NCBI GenBank assembly: GCA_947372355.1
Contig: CANBTI010000017.1
Location: forward strand, 1-41,193
DNA from: Bdellovibrionales bacterium
GTDB taxonomy: Bacteria > Bdellovibrionota > UBA1018 > CAIMNF01
Direction: 5' to 3'
Length of the DNA stretch: 41,193 nt
Made by a program: the position numbers and the translations under genes. This document shows, one piece after another, positions 30,923-38,608 of this stretch (positions are counted from its first letter, which is position 1; each line of letters begins with the position of its first letter). The notes below the pieces were generated by a model. The model was not told the origin of the DNA. It saw nothing but the letters and a program-made list of their open reading frames with translations, and ran no database searches.

Positions 30923-31237
30923 ATGTCACACGCACTCATTCCAGAAGTACAAAAATTAGTGAACGCAAATCCAGTGATGGTTTTCATGAAAGGTACACAT
31001 GAGTTTCCAATGTGTGGTTTTTCTGCAAAAGCAGTTTCAGTTTTGAAGGCGGCTGGAGTAGAAAAAATTGCTTCATTTGATTTATTATCTGATGACGATA
31101 TGTGGGCTGCTTTAGAAGAACTCACAGAGTGGCCAACATCTCCGCAAGTATTCATCAAAGGCCAATTTATCGGTGGCTGCGATATCGTTGGTGAAATGTT
31201 TGAAAACGGTGAACTTCAACAGTTGCTAAAAAACTAA
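30923..31237 (+). CDS. grxD: Monothiol glutaredoxin, Grx4/GrxD type
   Basis: A 104-aa CGFS glutaredoxin. The active site is PMCGFSAKAV, preceded by VMVFMKGTHEFP (KGT, the lysine that contacts glutathione). WPTSPQVFIKGQFIGGCDIV holds the TSPQ cis-proline loop and the GGCD motif that binds the glutathione carboxylate. These proteins carry [2Fe-2S] clusters bound with glutathione, which fits gshA in the same window. AAGGAA lies upstream. It is paired with bolA. Confidence 0.96.
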   Translation: MSHALIPEVQKLVNANPVMVFMKGTHEFPMCGFSAKAVSVLKAAGVEKIASFDLLSDDDMWAALEELTEWPTSPQVFIKGQFIGGCDIVGEMFENGELQQLLKN

Positions 31238-31244
31238 CTGACTC

Positions 31245-31556
31245 TTAATGGCAGCCGCTACTTTTTTTTGCTGCCATTTCAGTGTTCATGTATTTCTTTT
31301 CAAAAATAAATGTACCGAATGGAACGCAAGATAAGATCCAGCTCATGCGAAGTTTTTTCTTATCCCAGTTTTGTGCGTCTGAAATCATTGCAGCAAAAAT
31401 AACATAGCCTAAGAATAAACCGCCGTGTGCGCGACCTGCGTACTTCACCATCTCAGGTTCATGCATAATGTATTTCATGGGCATTGCAATCAGCATTAAA
31501 ACCAATAAAGAGATACCTTCTAGGCGGCCGAGTAAAATAAATAATTTTTCGTTCAT
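31245..31556 (-). CDS. DUF3817 membrane protein
   Basis: A 103-aa inner-membrane protein with three predicted membrane helices, matching DUF3817: LFILLGRLEGISLLVLMLIAMPMKYI at the N-terminus, then AGRAHGGLFLGYVIFA, then a third helix WILSCVPFGTFIFEKKY. The order 'EG-S-L-L ... MP-K-Y ... G--HG--F' is the family pattern. The ATG at 31556 is taken because it is where homologues begin and it lies 12 nt past the epmA stop; a longer frame would overlap epmA. Role unknown. Confidence 0.83.
   Translation of the reverse strand: MNEKLFILLGRLEGISLLVLMLIAMPMKYIMHEPEMVKYAGRAHGGLFLGYVIFAAMISDAQNWDKKKLRMSWILSCVPFGTFIFEKKYMNTEMAAKKSSGCH
31247..31278. terminator. Hairpin between convergent grxD and DUF3817 gene
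   Basis: AATGGCAGC (31247-31255) and GCTGCCATT (31270-31278) form a perfect 9-bp stem with a 14-nt loop that contains eight T. There is no T-run after the stem in the grxD direction. It lies within the last codons of the minus-strand gene. It may act as a weak two-way end signal. Confidence 0.45.
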
Positions 31557-31567
31557 GATGATTCTTT

Positions 31568-32542
31568 TTATTCTTTCCGCCAATGGGTTGCAAGTGGAAT
31601 CACTTCATCGATATTTCTCGCTCCGAGTAAAAGCATTGCTAATCGATCCATTCCAATGGCGATGCCACAGGTTGGTTGCATTTGTTCAATAGAGGAAAGA
31701 AGCTCTTCATCGAGAGGAGAAGTAGGGTAGGAATCACCATAAACCTCAGCACGAATGCGCTGATCTTTGATAAAGTTTTCACGTTGGGTTTTTGAATCCC
31801 TTAGTTCATCAAAAGCATTTCCTAATTCTAATTTACCCACATAAACTTCAAAGCGATTTGCCCATTCAAATCCATCTTGATCTTTTACTCGATTGCAAAG
31901 TGAAGATTGGCTCACGGGATAGTGAGTAACAAAACAAGGCTGATGGGTGGGGAGTTTATTTTCAATGAGGTTTAGCCAAATTTTAAAATAAAGATCATCC
32001 CATGATTCGCTTTCATCAGCAGGTAAATGATGAACTTTGCAAAGATCACTCAAAGTTTTTGAGGTGGAACCACGTAAATCAATATTTGCATATTGGATGA
32101 AAAGTTCATTCACAGTAAATCTAGGCCAAGGCGTGGAGAGATTTACTGTTTGAGTTTGAGAGAAATTTTCTTTAAGTTTACCCGCAAGAAATGAAAAGAG
32201 ATTTTCCACGCGTGTTTGAAATTGAACTAGGGTTGTGTTTGCTTCGTAAAACTCGAGCATAGTAAATTCAGGTGAATGCTCAGGAGAGCGGGGTTCATCT
32301 CTAAACGAAGAACAAATTTGGAAAATGCGTGGCATGCCACGAGCCAAGAGCTTTTTCATCGCAAACTCGGGAGAAGTGGGAAGGAACACACCTGGAAGTA
32401 CTTCGATTGGCTTGATGTGGGGTTCCATGCCAGGGCTGATCACGAATAGAGGTGTGCGGGTTTCTTCGTAATCAAGCGACCAGAAAAACTCTCTCACCAG
32501 GCGCTCTATATAAAGTCTTTTTCTCCAATTTTGATAACTCAT
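31568..32542 (-). CDS. epmA: EF-P (R)-beta-lysine ligase EpmA
   Basis: A 324-aa homologue of class II lysyl-tRNA synthetase without the anticodon-binding domain; E. coli EpmA is 325 aa. It attaches beta-lysine to elongation factor P. Class II motifs are visible: motif 1 near EETRTPLFVISPGMEPH, motif 2 CSSFRDEPRSPEHSPEFTMLEFYEA, and motif 3 GIAIGMDRLAMLLLGA. RFEVYVGKLELGNAFDEL is the aminoacyl-lysine-site segment. Neither epmB nor efp is in the window. The DUF3817 gene follows by 12 nt, so the two may be co-transcribed. Confidence 0.93.
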   Translation of the reverse strand: MSYQNWRKRLYIERLVREFFWSLDYEETRTPLFVISPGMEPHIKPIEVLPGVFLPTSPEFAMKKLLARGMPRIFQICSSFRDEPRSPEHSPEFTMLEFYEANTTLVQFQTRVENLFSFLAGKLKENFSQTQTVNLSTPWPRFTVNELFIQYANIDLRGSTSKTLSDLCKVHHLPADESESWDDLYFKIWLNLIENKLPTHQPCFVTHYPVSQSSLCNRVKDQDGFEWANRFEVYVGKLELGNAFDELRDSKTQRENFIKDQRIRAEVYGDSYPTSPLDEELLSSIEQMQPTCGIAIGMDRLAMLLLGARNIDEVIPLATHWRKE

Positions 32543-32568
32543 CGTTCCATCGTTCCTTTTTGTTCTCG

Positions 32569-32597
32569 TGCAACAGTGACTGCTGTAGAATGCAACA
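32569..32597. repeat. Direct repeats upstream of the sigma-54 promoter
   Basis: TGCAACA occurs at 32569-32575 and 32591-32597, 22 bp apart from start to start, about two helical turns. A CAGTGACTG palindrome lies between them. A further inverted pair AGCTTA/TAAGCT is at 32615-32620 and 32633-32638. The repeats lie about 75-105 bp upstream of the inferred transcript start, where an activator of the NtrC class would bind. Confidence 0.4.
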
Positions 32598-32645
32598 CTT
32601 TATCAATTTTCTTTAGCTTAGTACTACATAAATAAGCTTTGAGGT

Positions 32646-32661
32646 TGGCATGCTCTATGCT
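32646..32661 (+). promoter_or_regulatory. Sigma-54-type promoter (-24/-12)
   Basis: TGGCATG-N4-ATGCT fits the consensus TGGCACG-N4-TTGCW with the essential GG and GC exactly 10 bp apart. The gene for the Ala/Lys-rich exported protein begins 73 bp downstream with GGAG six bases before its ATG. A sigma-54 activator gene lies 1.7 kb downstream on the same strand. Confidence 0.6.
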
Positions 32662-32733
32662 TATATACAGTTAAAGTCAGGTAGAAATCGTTTTGCTTGG
32701 CATTAAAAACAACTCAATTATTTGGAGATTATC

Positions 32734-32937
32734 ATGAAAGTATTATCAATTCTTGCATTAGTTCTTTTCGTATCAACTCAATCATTCGCTAACGAAGCTG
32801 CTGCTCCTGCTGCTGCTGCTGCTCCAGTAGCTGCTGCAACTACTGAAGCTGCTCCTACTAAAGCTGAAACAAAAGCTGAGAAAAAAGCTGCTAAAAAAGC
32901 TAAAAAACACAACAAAAAAGCTGCTCATAAAGAGTAA
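32734..32937 (+). CDS. Small Ala/Lys-rich exported protein
   Basis: A 67-aa precursor with the signal peptide MKVLSILALVLFVSTQSFA, leaving a mature peptide of about 48 residues. The first half is almost only Ala with Pro, Val, Thr and Glu; the second half alternates Ala with Lys and ends KKHNKKAAHKE, so it is strongly basic. No cysteine. Composition recalls histone-H1-like or antimicrobial tails, or a periplasmic envelope-binding peptide, but no family can be assigned. It has its own sigma-54-type promoter and a strong terminator, so it is a separate unit before the kinase operon. Confidence 0.8.
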   Translation: MKVLSILALVLFVSTQSFANEAAAPAAAAAPVAAATTEAAPTKAETKAEKKAAKKAKKHNKKAAHKE

Positions 32938-32957
32938 TTTTTTAGTTAAAGTTTAAG

Positions 32958-33011
32958 AAGGCTGAGTGCGCTGTTGGGTAACCAACGGATTTGTACTCAG
33001 CCTTTTTTTTT
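32958..33011 (+). terminator. Rho-independent terminator with nested GTAA-loop hairpin
   Basis: AAGGCTGAGT (32958-32967) pairs with ACTCAGCCTT (32995-33004), followed by a run of T to about 33010. Inside is a second perfect stem GTTGG/CCAAC closed by the tetraloop GTAA (32973-32986). It ends the Ala/Lys-rich gene just 30 nt before the kinase gene start. Confidence 0.88.
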
Positions 33012-33033
33012 ATGTTAATCTCGTAAAATAAAT

Positions 33034-34425
33034 ATGTCGTTTAATGTATGGATTTCCCGCATTCGAACTTTAGATATTCAGGCCAAAATCGTTTTGATTT
33101 TGATCGCGGTGATTTTTCCTTTGTCGATCATGATTGGATTAATTCAATCCAAAGTGATGGAACCGATCTTGAGTGATGAAATCCGACAATTAGGGGTTTC
33201 CTTCTCCCAAAATTTATCCAATCAAATTCAATCTCAAAAACTTCTCACCAAGCCTAATCCATCGGTTGCAATCGAAGACATGATCCAAAGAATGATGTAC
33301 ACCCAGCCCAGTGTACTTCGAGTAGATGTGATCACTCAAAAGCCTAAGTCTGAAAAATTATTCTTTTTAGCCTCCAATGTAGAAGAACAGGAATTAATTG
33401 AACCTCCCATTATAAAACTAAAAGAAGAGATGGAAGGCGAAGTTACGAACGAAGAAGGCATTCCAGTTTGGAGTATTTATTATCCAGTGAAACAAGGAAT
33501 TGAAAAAGCAAATATCCATGTATTGGTGTCACTTCGTTTTGCTTCTTCTGTAACGGGTACCTTTTTGCGCATTACTTTGATTGGCGCACTGGTGAGCACT
33601 ATTCTTTTAATTCTTATTTTAAATTTCTTTTTACGGAGAGCTTTTGAAAATGAAAAACAACTGAAGGTTGCTCAAATGAGCAATGAGGTGCTTTCTGAAA
33701 AACTACAAGAAATCCAGCAAGAGTTGATCCACAAGGAAAAACTCGCAGTCATGGGGCAGTTAACCGCGAGCTTTGCACATGAAATTGGAACACCTCTCAA
33801 TGCCATCAGTGGGCATGTTCAGTTATTAGAAATGGATTTGGGCAAAGTTCATGCTGAAAGAATAGGGATTATTTCAGGTCAGTTGAAAAAAATTGAAGAA
33901 ATCGTGAAAGGTTTTCTTCAGACCACTAAAAAACCGATTGTTCAACAAAAGATCATCATTACCACGCGTGAATTGATTGAAAGAATTGTGGTGCTCGTGA
34001 TGCCAACCTTGCAAAAACATCAAATTTCTTTTGGGCAAGAGTTTGAAGCTAAGGATGATCAAGTGGAAGTGGTGCCCTTAGAGATTGAACAGGTGCTTTT
34101 AAATCTCATTAACAATGCCATTGATAGTATGAAGTCTGTTGATGGGAATAAGAACGTTCATCACGCACTTTGGGTAAGAACTTACAACTCTCCAGGAAGT
34201 GTAACGATTGAACTCCAAGATACAGGATCAGGGATTACCAACGAAAATTTAAAACAAATTTTCAAACCATTTTTCACTACCAAAATGCTGGGTGAGGGAC
34301 ACGGGCTAGGACTCTCCATTTGTCAGCAAATCATTCGTAGTTATGGTGGGGAGATCATAGTTGAATCAAAAATGAATCGCGGAACAAAAATGAAAGTACA
34401 GTTACCTGTGGGTAAGAAAACATGA
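33034..34425 (+). CDS. NtrB-like membrane histidine kinase
   Basis: A 463-aa sensor kinase. Membrane helices at about 18-37 and 176-198 enclose a 135-residue periplasmic sensor region. A coiled coil (205-235) leads to HisKA with His249 in ASFAHEIGTPLNAISGH, and HATPase_c with LEIEQVLLNLINNAIDSM (N box), DTGSGI (G1) and EGHGLGLSICQQIIRSYGG (G2). The H-box is of the kind seen in partners of sigma-54 activators. Its stop overlaps the start of the response regulator (ATGA). It begins the seven-gene run. Confidence 0.93.
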   Translation: MSFNVWISRIRTLDIQAKIVLILIAVIFPLSIMIGLIQSKVMEPILSDEIRQLGVSFSQNLSNQIQSQKLLTKPNPSVAIEDMIQRMMYTQPSVLRVDVITQKPKSEKLFFLASNVEEQELIEPPIIKLKEEMEGEVTNEEGIPVWSIYYPVKQGIEKANIHVLVSLRFASSVTGTFLRITLIGALVSTILLILILNFFLRRAFENEKQLKVAQMSNEVLSEKLQEIQQELIHKEKLAVMGQLTASFAHEIGTPLNAISGHVQLLEMDLGKVHAERIGIISGQLKKIEEIVKGFLQTTKKPIVQQKIIITTRELIERIVVLVMPTLQKHQISFGQEFEAKDDQVEVVPLEIEQVLLNLINNAIDSMKSVDGNKNVHHALWVRTYNSPGSVTIELQDTGSGITNENLKQIFKPFFTTKMLGEGHGLGLSICQQIIRSYGGEIIVESKMNRGTKMKVQLPVGKKT

Positions 34426-35777
34426 AAATTTTAGTCGTAGATGATGATTTAGTGAGCTTGAATATGCTTCAAGAGTTTTTGGGAAAAAACCACTTCGAAG
34501 TTTTTCTTGCTCAAAATGCAGAGCAGGCAATGCAAGAAGTTCGTGCCCATCATATTCAGTTGGTGCTGAGTGATATTAAAATGGAAGAGTCTGACGGACT
34601 TTCTCTTTTAGGTGATTTGAAAGCTTTGTACCCAAAAATTGTCATGATCATGATGACCGGTTTTGGGAGTATGGAAGGTGCCATTGAAGCAATTCAAAAA
34701 GGTGCATTTGATTACATTAGTAAGCCCTTTGATTTGATCAAGCTATTGTCGCTGGTGAATAAAGCGGTGAAACATGTTCAGAGTCTTGGTCAAGATGATG
34801 AAATGGATGCAGGATCCTTGATTGAAGCGCCCAAGGCTTTGATCGGAAGTTCTCCAAAAATGGTGGAGGTTTATAAAACAATTGCTAGAGCAACGTTATC
34901 TACCAGCACTGTTTTGATTCAAGGGGAAAGCGGTACGGGAAAAGAATTGGTGGCTAGAGCAATTCATTCTAACAGTGATCGTAAAAGTAAAAAATTTGTA
35001 GCAGTCAACTGTGGTGCCCTCACGGAAACATTACTGGAAAGCGAACTGTTTGGTCATGTGAAGGGTTCCTTCACGGGAGCCCAATCCGATAAAAAAGGTT
35101 TATTTGAAGAAGCCAATGGTGGAACTCTTTTTTTAGATGAAATTGGTGATATTTCACTTGGTTTACAAGTGAAATTACTACGGGTTTTACAAGAAGGCGA
35201 AATCAAACCAGTTGGATCCAATACACAGTTAAAAGTGAACGTTCGAATCGTGGCCGCTACTCATCGTAATTTAGATGAAATGGTGGAGCTAAGTAAATTT
35301 CGAGAAGATTTATTTTATCGTTTAAAAGTAATTGGATTAGAAATTCCGCCTCTGCGTGAACGTAAGGAAGATATTGCGGAATTGGCGATTGTTTTTTTGA
35401 AAAAATACTCTGGAAAATTAAAGAAAAAAGTAAATGAAATCTCTAAAGAGGGTTTGCAGTCTTTATTCAATTATTCTTGGCCTGGGAACGTTCGCGAATT
35501 AGAACATCAAATTGAGAGAGCCGTGGCGCTCACTTCTTCTTCTGTGCTCACGAGTGATGATTTTAATTTCACTCCAGTGACGGGTGCAGATCAAAAACTT
35601 TCAAATTCTGGAAGTAGTGATCAGCGTTCTTTAGAAGAAATGGAAAAGGCTCATATTTTATCCGTATTAAAACAAGTGGACTACAATAAATCAAAGGCCA
35701 GTGAAGTTCTTGGAATTGATCGGGCCACTCTTTATCGAAAAGCTCAACGTTATGGAATTACTTTGAAAAATGAGTGA
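34422..35777 (+). CDS. NtrC-type sigma-54-dependent response regulator
   Basis: A 451-aa regulator with three domains. The receiver (1-120) has Asp51 as phospho-acceptor with the acidic pair DDD at 7-9 and KP at 101-102. The AAA+ domain has Walker A GESGTGKE (168-175), the sigma-54 contact loop GSFTGA (215-220; Ser replaces the usual Ala of GAFTGA) and Walker B LFLDE (236-240). A Fis-type helix-turn-helix (YNKSKASEVLGIDRATLYRKAQRYG) ends it. It should be phosphorylated by the coupled kinase and open sigma-54 promoters, a candidate being 32646-32661. Confidence 0.96.
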   Translation: MKILVVDDDLVSLNMLQEFLGKNHFEVFLAQNAEQAMQEVRAHHIQLVLSDIKMEESDGLSLLGDLKALYPKIVMIMMTGFGSMEGAIEAIQKGAFDYISKPFDLIKLLSLVNKAVKHVQSLGQDDEMDAGSLIEAPKALIGSSPKMVEVYKTIARATLSTSTVLIQGESGTGKELVARAIHSNSDRKSKKFVAVNCGALTETLLESELFGHVKGSFTGAQSDKKGLFEEANGGTLFLDEIGDISLGLQVKLLRVLQEGEIKPVGSNTQLKVNVRIVAATHRNLDEMVELSKFREDLFYRLKVIGLEIPPLRERKEDIAELAIVFLKKYSGKLKKKVNEISKEGLQSLFNYSWPGNVRELEHQIERAVALTSSSVLTSDDFNFTPVTGADQKLSNSGSSDQRSLEEMEKAHILSVLKQVDYNKSKASEVLGIDRATLYRKAQRYGITLKNE

Positions 35778-36291
35778 GAAGTTTCAGTCGCGGAGTTCGG
35801 CAGCGGTATTGGTATTATTCAAAAACGAAGGCTCACTCAAGCAAGTTTTATTGATTGAGCGCTCTGCAACAGTAAAAACGCATAAAAGCCAGGTTGCATT
35901 CCCGGGTGGAGGAATGGAGTCTCATGATGAGATGGATCCTATTCGTACTGCGCTTCGTGAATGCCATGAAGAGGTCGGGGTTTCTCCGCGTCATGTTAAA
36001 ATAATTAAAAAACTATCACCCTTACCAACCTTAACCAGTGGGTTTTTTGTGGTTCCCGTATTGGGAGTTTTAGATCCCGAGCAAAGTGAAAATACTAACC
36101 TGTCATTAGATCCAAATGAGGTTGCTTACGCTGAATGGGTGCCCCTTCAGTCCCTGCTCATGACTAAACAAACGGAAAATGGATTTCCCATTTTTGACTG
36201 GCAGGGTGGGGACAATAAAAAACGTAAAGTTTGGGGACTAACAGCAATTATTTTAGACCTAATTTTTAATTCCGATACCAAATCCCTATGA
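35770..36291 (+). CDS. CoA-type Nudix hydrolase
   Basis: A 173-aa Nudix enzyme of the NudL/CoA-pyrophosphatase group. The Nudix box is GGGMESHDEMDPIRTALREC continued by HEEVGV, and the CoA-family lead QVAFPGGG is just before it. VLLIERSATVKTHKSQVAFPGG and the C-terminal VWGLTAIIL are typical. It would hydrolyse CoA or acyl-CoA to 4'-phosphopantetheine and 3',5'-ADP. Its first 8 bases overlap the regulator gene, so it is co-translated with the sensory pair. Confidence 0.9.
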   Translation: MSEKFQSRSSAAVLVLFKNEGSLKQVLLIERSATVKTHKSQVAFPGGGMESHDEMDPIRTALRECHEEVGVSPRHVKIIKKLSPLPTLTSGFFVVPVLGVLDPEQSENTNLSLDPNEVAYAEWVPLQSLLMTKQTENGFPIFDWQGGDNKKRKVWGLTAIILDLIFNSDTKSL

Positions 36292-36303
36292 TACACTTTA
36301 AGC

Positions 36304-36813
36304 ATGAAAAAAATTCTAATTCTCTTATCCATCTTGGGTGTTTTTTCTCAACAAGCTCACGCAGCTGAAAACTGGAAGGGGCATACTGAAGTTTCTCCTT
36401 ATGAGTTTGGTGTGCTCACGGGGCTAACACTTTATGGCACTGAAGCCGGTTGGGGATTTTTGGCAAATGGAGCTTATCTCCTTCAACCCAATGGATGGTT
36501 AGATGATATTGATGATCGCCTTTGGCTTGAAGTAGAAGCTGGTCCTAGTTTTTTTACTGCTCCTACTGGTGGAACGGGAACCGGATTTCAATATAGCACT
36601 CACGTGCGTTGGGATTTTACTTATAATGAATATTGGACCGTTTATGGACTAGGCGGAATCGGTGGATTAGTTGCTCCAGGATATCTTGGAAGTAAGTTTT
36701 CGATTCATCCCCGTTTTGGTGGTGGAGTGGAGTACCAAACTAAATCAGCACTCATGTTTCGTGGCGAAGTGAGCGCTGAATTTATGGGATTAGGAATTGC
36801 ACTTAATTTCTAA
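36304..36813 (+). CDS. Exported, beta-barrel-like protein of unknown function
   Basis: A 169-aa precursor with the signal peptide MKKILILLSILGVFSQQAHA. The mature chain alternates aromatic and glycine residues (YEFGVLTGLTLYGTEAGWGFL, STHVRWDFTYNEYWTVYGLGGIG) and ends with the amphipathic strand GLGIALNF with a terminal Phe, as outer-membrane barrels do. About eight strands fit the length. It lies 12 nt after the Nudix gene in the same run. No family is recognised. Confidence 0.72.
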   Translation: MKKILILLSILGVFSQQAHAAENWKGHTEVSPYEFGVLTGLTLYGTEAGWGFLANGAYLLQPNGWLDDIDDRLWLEVEAGPSFFTAPTGGTGTGFQYSTHVRWDFTYNEYWTVYGLGGIGGLVAPGYLGSKFSIHPRFGGGVEYQTKSALMFRGEVSAEFMGLGIALNF

Positions 36814-36824
36814 CCATCCCAAAG

Positions 36825-37349
36825 ATGAAACTCATTCCCTTTTCTTCATCTCAGCTCGAACTCTCGATTGAAGCTAGTCTTGAAGCACAATCCTCAGGAT
36901 TTCTATTATCCTTTGAAATCACGGGTAAGAATATTGATCAAGTTTTACTGAGCCCTAAAAGCCCAAAACCAAGTCGTAAAAATGATCTTTGGAAAGAGAC
37001 TTGTTTTGAATGTTTTTTCGGAGTGGGCAACTCGAAACAATATTTTGAATTCAATGGCAGTACTTCGGGAGATTGGGCACTTTATTCTTTTGATGATTAT
37101 CGCAAAGGAATGAAAGAAGTGGAAACATTTCAACAGCCGTTCATGGAAAAATTGGAAAAAACTGAAAATGTTCTTTCTGTTGCATGGAGAATTCCTTATT
37201 TCACGAAGTTGATTCTTCAGAATGCCAGTATCACTTCGGTCATTAAATTTGGTGCTCAGGCTGATGAGGTTTCTTATTGGGCATTGAAACATGCGGGCGA
37301 AAAACCGGATTTTCATTTGAGAGAAAGTTATATTCATCGATTTATTTAA
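36825..37349 (+). CDS. DOMON-like domain protein
   Basis: A 174-aa protein that resembles the bacterial DOMON-like group: RKNDLWKETCFECFF, KQYFEFNGSTSGDWALYSFDDYRKGM and the C-terminal YWALKHAGEKPDFHL follow that family's order. DOMON folds bind sugars or haem through a beta sandwich. There is no signal peptide, so it is cytosolic. It sits between the barrel-like exported protein (11 nt) and the muramidase gene (11 nt), so a sugar-binding role next to muropeptide enzymes is possible but unproven. Confidence 0.8.
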   Translation: MKLIPFSSSQLELSIEASLEAQSSGFLLSFEITGKNIDQVLLSPKSPKPSRKNDLWKETCFECFFGVGNSKQYFEFNGSTSGDWALYSFDDYRKGMKEVETFQQPFMEKLEKTENVLSVAWRIPYFTKLILQNASITSVIKFGAQADEVSYWALKHAGEKPDFHLRESYIHRFI

Positions 37350-37360
37350 GAGAGAAAAAT

Positions 37361-38608
37361 ATGGGACAAAAATTCGGCGGAAAAACAGGGATTGCATTCG
37401 GGATTGATCGCTTGATCAATGAGCCTGAGTTTCAAAAGCAGCTTCATGGAAAGCGCATCGGCTTGGTGGCTCATCCTGCTTCCGTTACCGAAGATCTTAC
37501 CCATTCTATTGATGCAATCGCAGCCATTCCAGGGTTGAAACTCACTTGTGCATTTGGTCCACAGCATGGAATGAAGGGCGATAAACAATACAACATGATT
37601 GAATCCGAAGATGAGCTTGATCCTGTTCATCAGATTCCAATTTTTAGTTTGTATGGAAAAACACGTCGTCCTACTGCTGAAATGCTTTCCCATTGTGATG
37701 GAGTGTTGATTGATCTCCAAGATGTGGGCTGCCGAATTTACACTTATCTCACCACTTTATTTTACATGATGGAAGAGTGTGCAAAACTTGGAAAATTTGT
37801 TTGGGTGCTGGATCGTCCCAATCCTGCTGGACGTGCTGTTGAGGGTAGTATTCTTCGCGCCGGCAATGAAAGTTTTGTAGGCATGGGTCCCGTGATCATG
37901 CGCCACGGAATGACCTTAGGTGAAATGTCTCGTTGGATTAAAGACACTTACAAAATGGATCTTGATTTAAAAGTAATGGAGATGCGCGGCTATTCTATTT
38001 CTCGCGCTCCAGGTTACGGCTGGCCGCTTGAGCAAAGGGCTTGGATTAATCCGAGTCCGAATATTCCTAATCTTTCTAGTACTCGCTGTTACCCTGGTAC
38101 GGTGATGTTAGAGGGAACCAACCTATCAGAGGGACGCGGCACCACCCGTCCGTTGGAAGGTTTTGGGGCACCCGATATCAGTGGTGAAAAGATTTTAGCA
38201 GAGATGGAAAAACTAGCTGAACGCGAAAACGTGGAATGGTTAGAAGGTTGTTTATTGCGCCCTTACTATTTTGAACCCACGTTTTACAAACATCAGGGTA
38301 AACTTTGCAGTGGAATTCAAATTCATGTGGATCATGCACAATATTGCCCTGATCATTTTAAGCCTTACCGTGTTCAAGCCTTGGCTTTTAAGGCACTTCG
38401 TAATCTTTATCCAAGCTATGAGCTTTGGAGAAATTTCCCCTACGAATATGTTTATGATCGTTTGGCCATTGATGTGATCACGGGCTGTGAAACTTTAAGA
38501 AAATGGGTGGATGATCCATCTGCAAAATTATCGGATCTGGAAGCATTCCTTTCTCACGATGAAAAAAAATGGAAGGAACAGATGCATGATTACCAAATCT
38601 ATTTATAA
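37361..38608 (+). CDS. namZ: Exo-beta-N-acetylmuramidase, NamZ/DUF1343 family
   Basis: A 415-aa protein of DUF1343, whose characterised member NamZ releases N-acetylmuramate from the non-reducing end of peptidoglycan chains. Motifs are GKRIGLVAHPASVT, FGPQHGMKGDKQYNM, LIDLQDVGCRIYTYLTTL, FVWVLDRPNPAGR, LEGTNLSEGRGTTRPLEGFGAPDI and GIQIHVDH. The ATG at 37361 is used; the longer frame would lie in the DOMON-like gene. It has no signal peptide, unlike the exported B. subtilis enzyme, which suggests it works on imported wall fragments. Its end overlaps dacB by 23 nt. Confidence 0.92.
   Translation: MGQKFGGKTGIAFGIDRLINEPEFQKQLHGKRIGLVAHPASVTEDLTHSIDAIAAIPGLKLTCAFGPQHGMKGDKQYNMIESEDELDPVHQIPIFSLYGKTRRPTAEMLSHCDGVLIDLQDVGCRIYTYLTTLFYMMEECAKLGKFVWVLDRPNPAGRAVEGSILRAGNESFVGMGPVIMRHGMTLGEMSRWIKDTYKMDLDLKVMEMRGYSISRAPGYGWPLEQRAWINPSPNIPNLSSTRCYPGTVMLEGTNLSEGRGTTRPLEGFGAPDISGEKILAEMEKLAERENVEWLEGCLLRPYYFEPTFYKHQGKLCSGIQIHVDHAQYCPDHFKPYRVQALAFKALRNLYPSYELWRNFPYEYVYDRLAIDVITGCETLRKWVDDPSAKLSDLEAFLSHDEKKWKEQMHDYQIYL

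Noticed and set aside
37277-37360. Longer N-terminus for the NamZ protein
   Set aside because: These 28 codons lie inside the DOMON-like gene, and the family consensus starts after the ATG at 37361.
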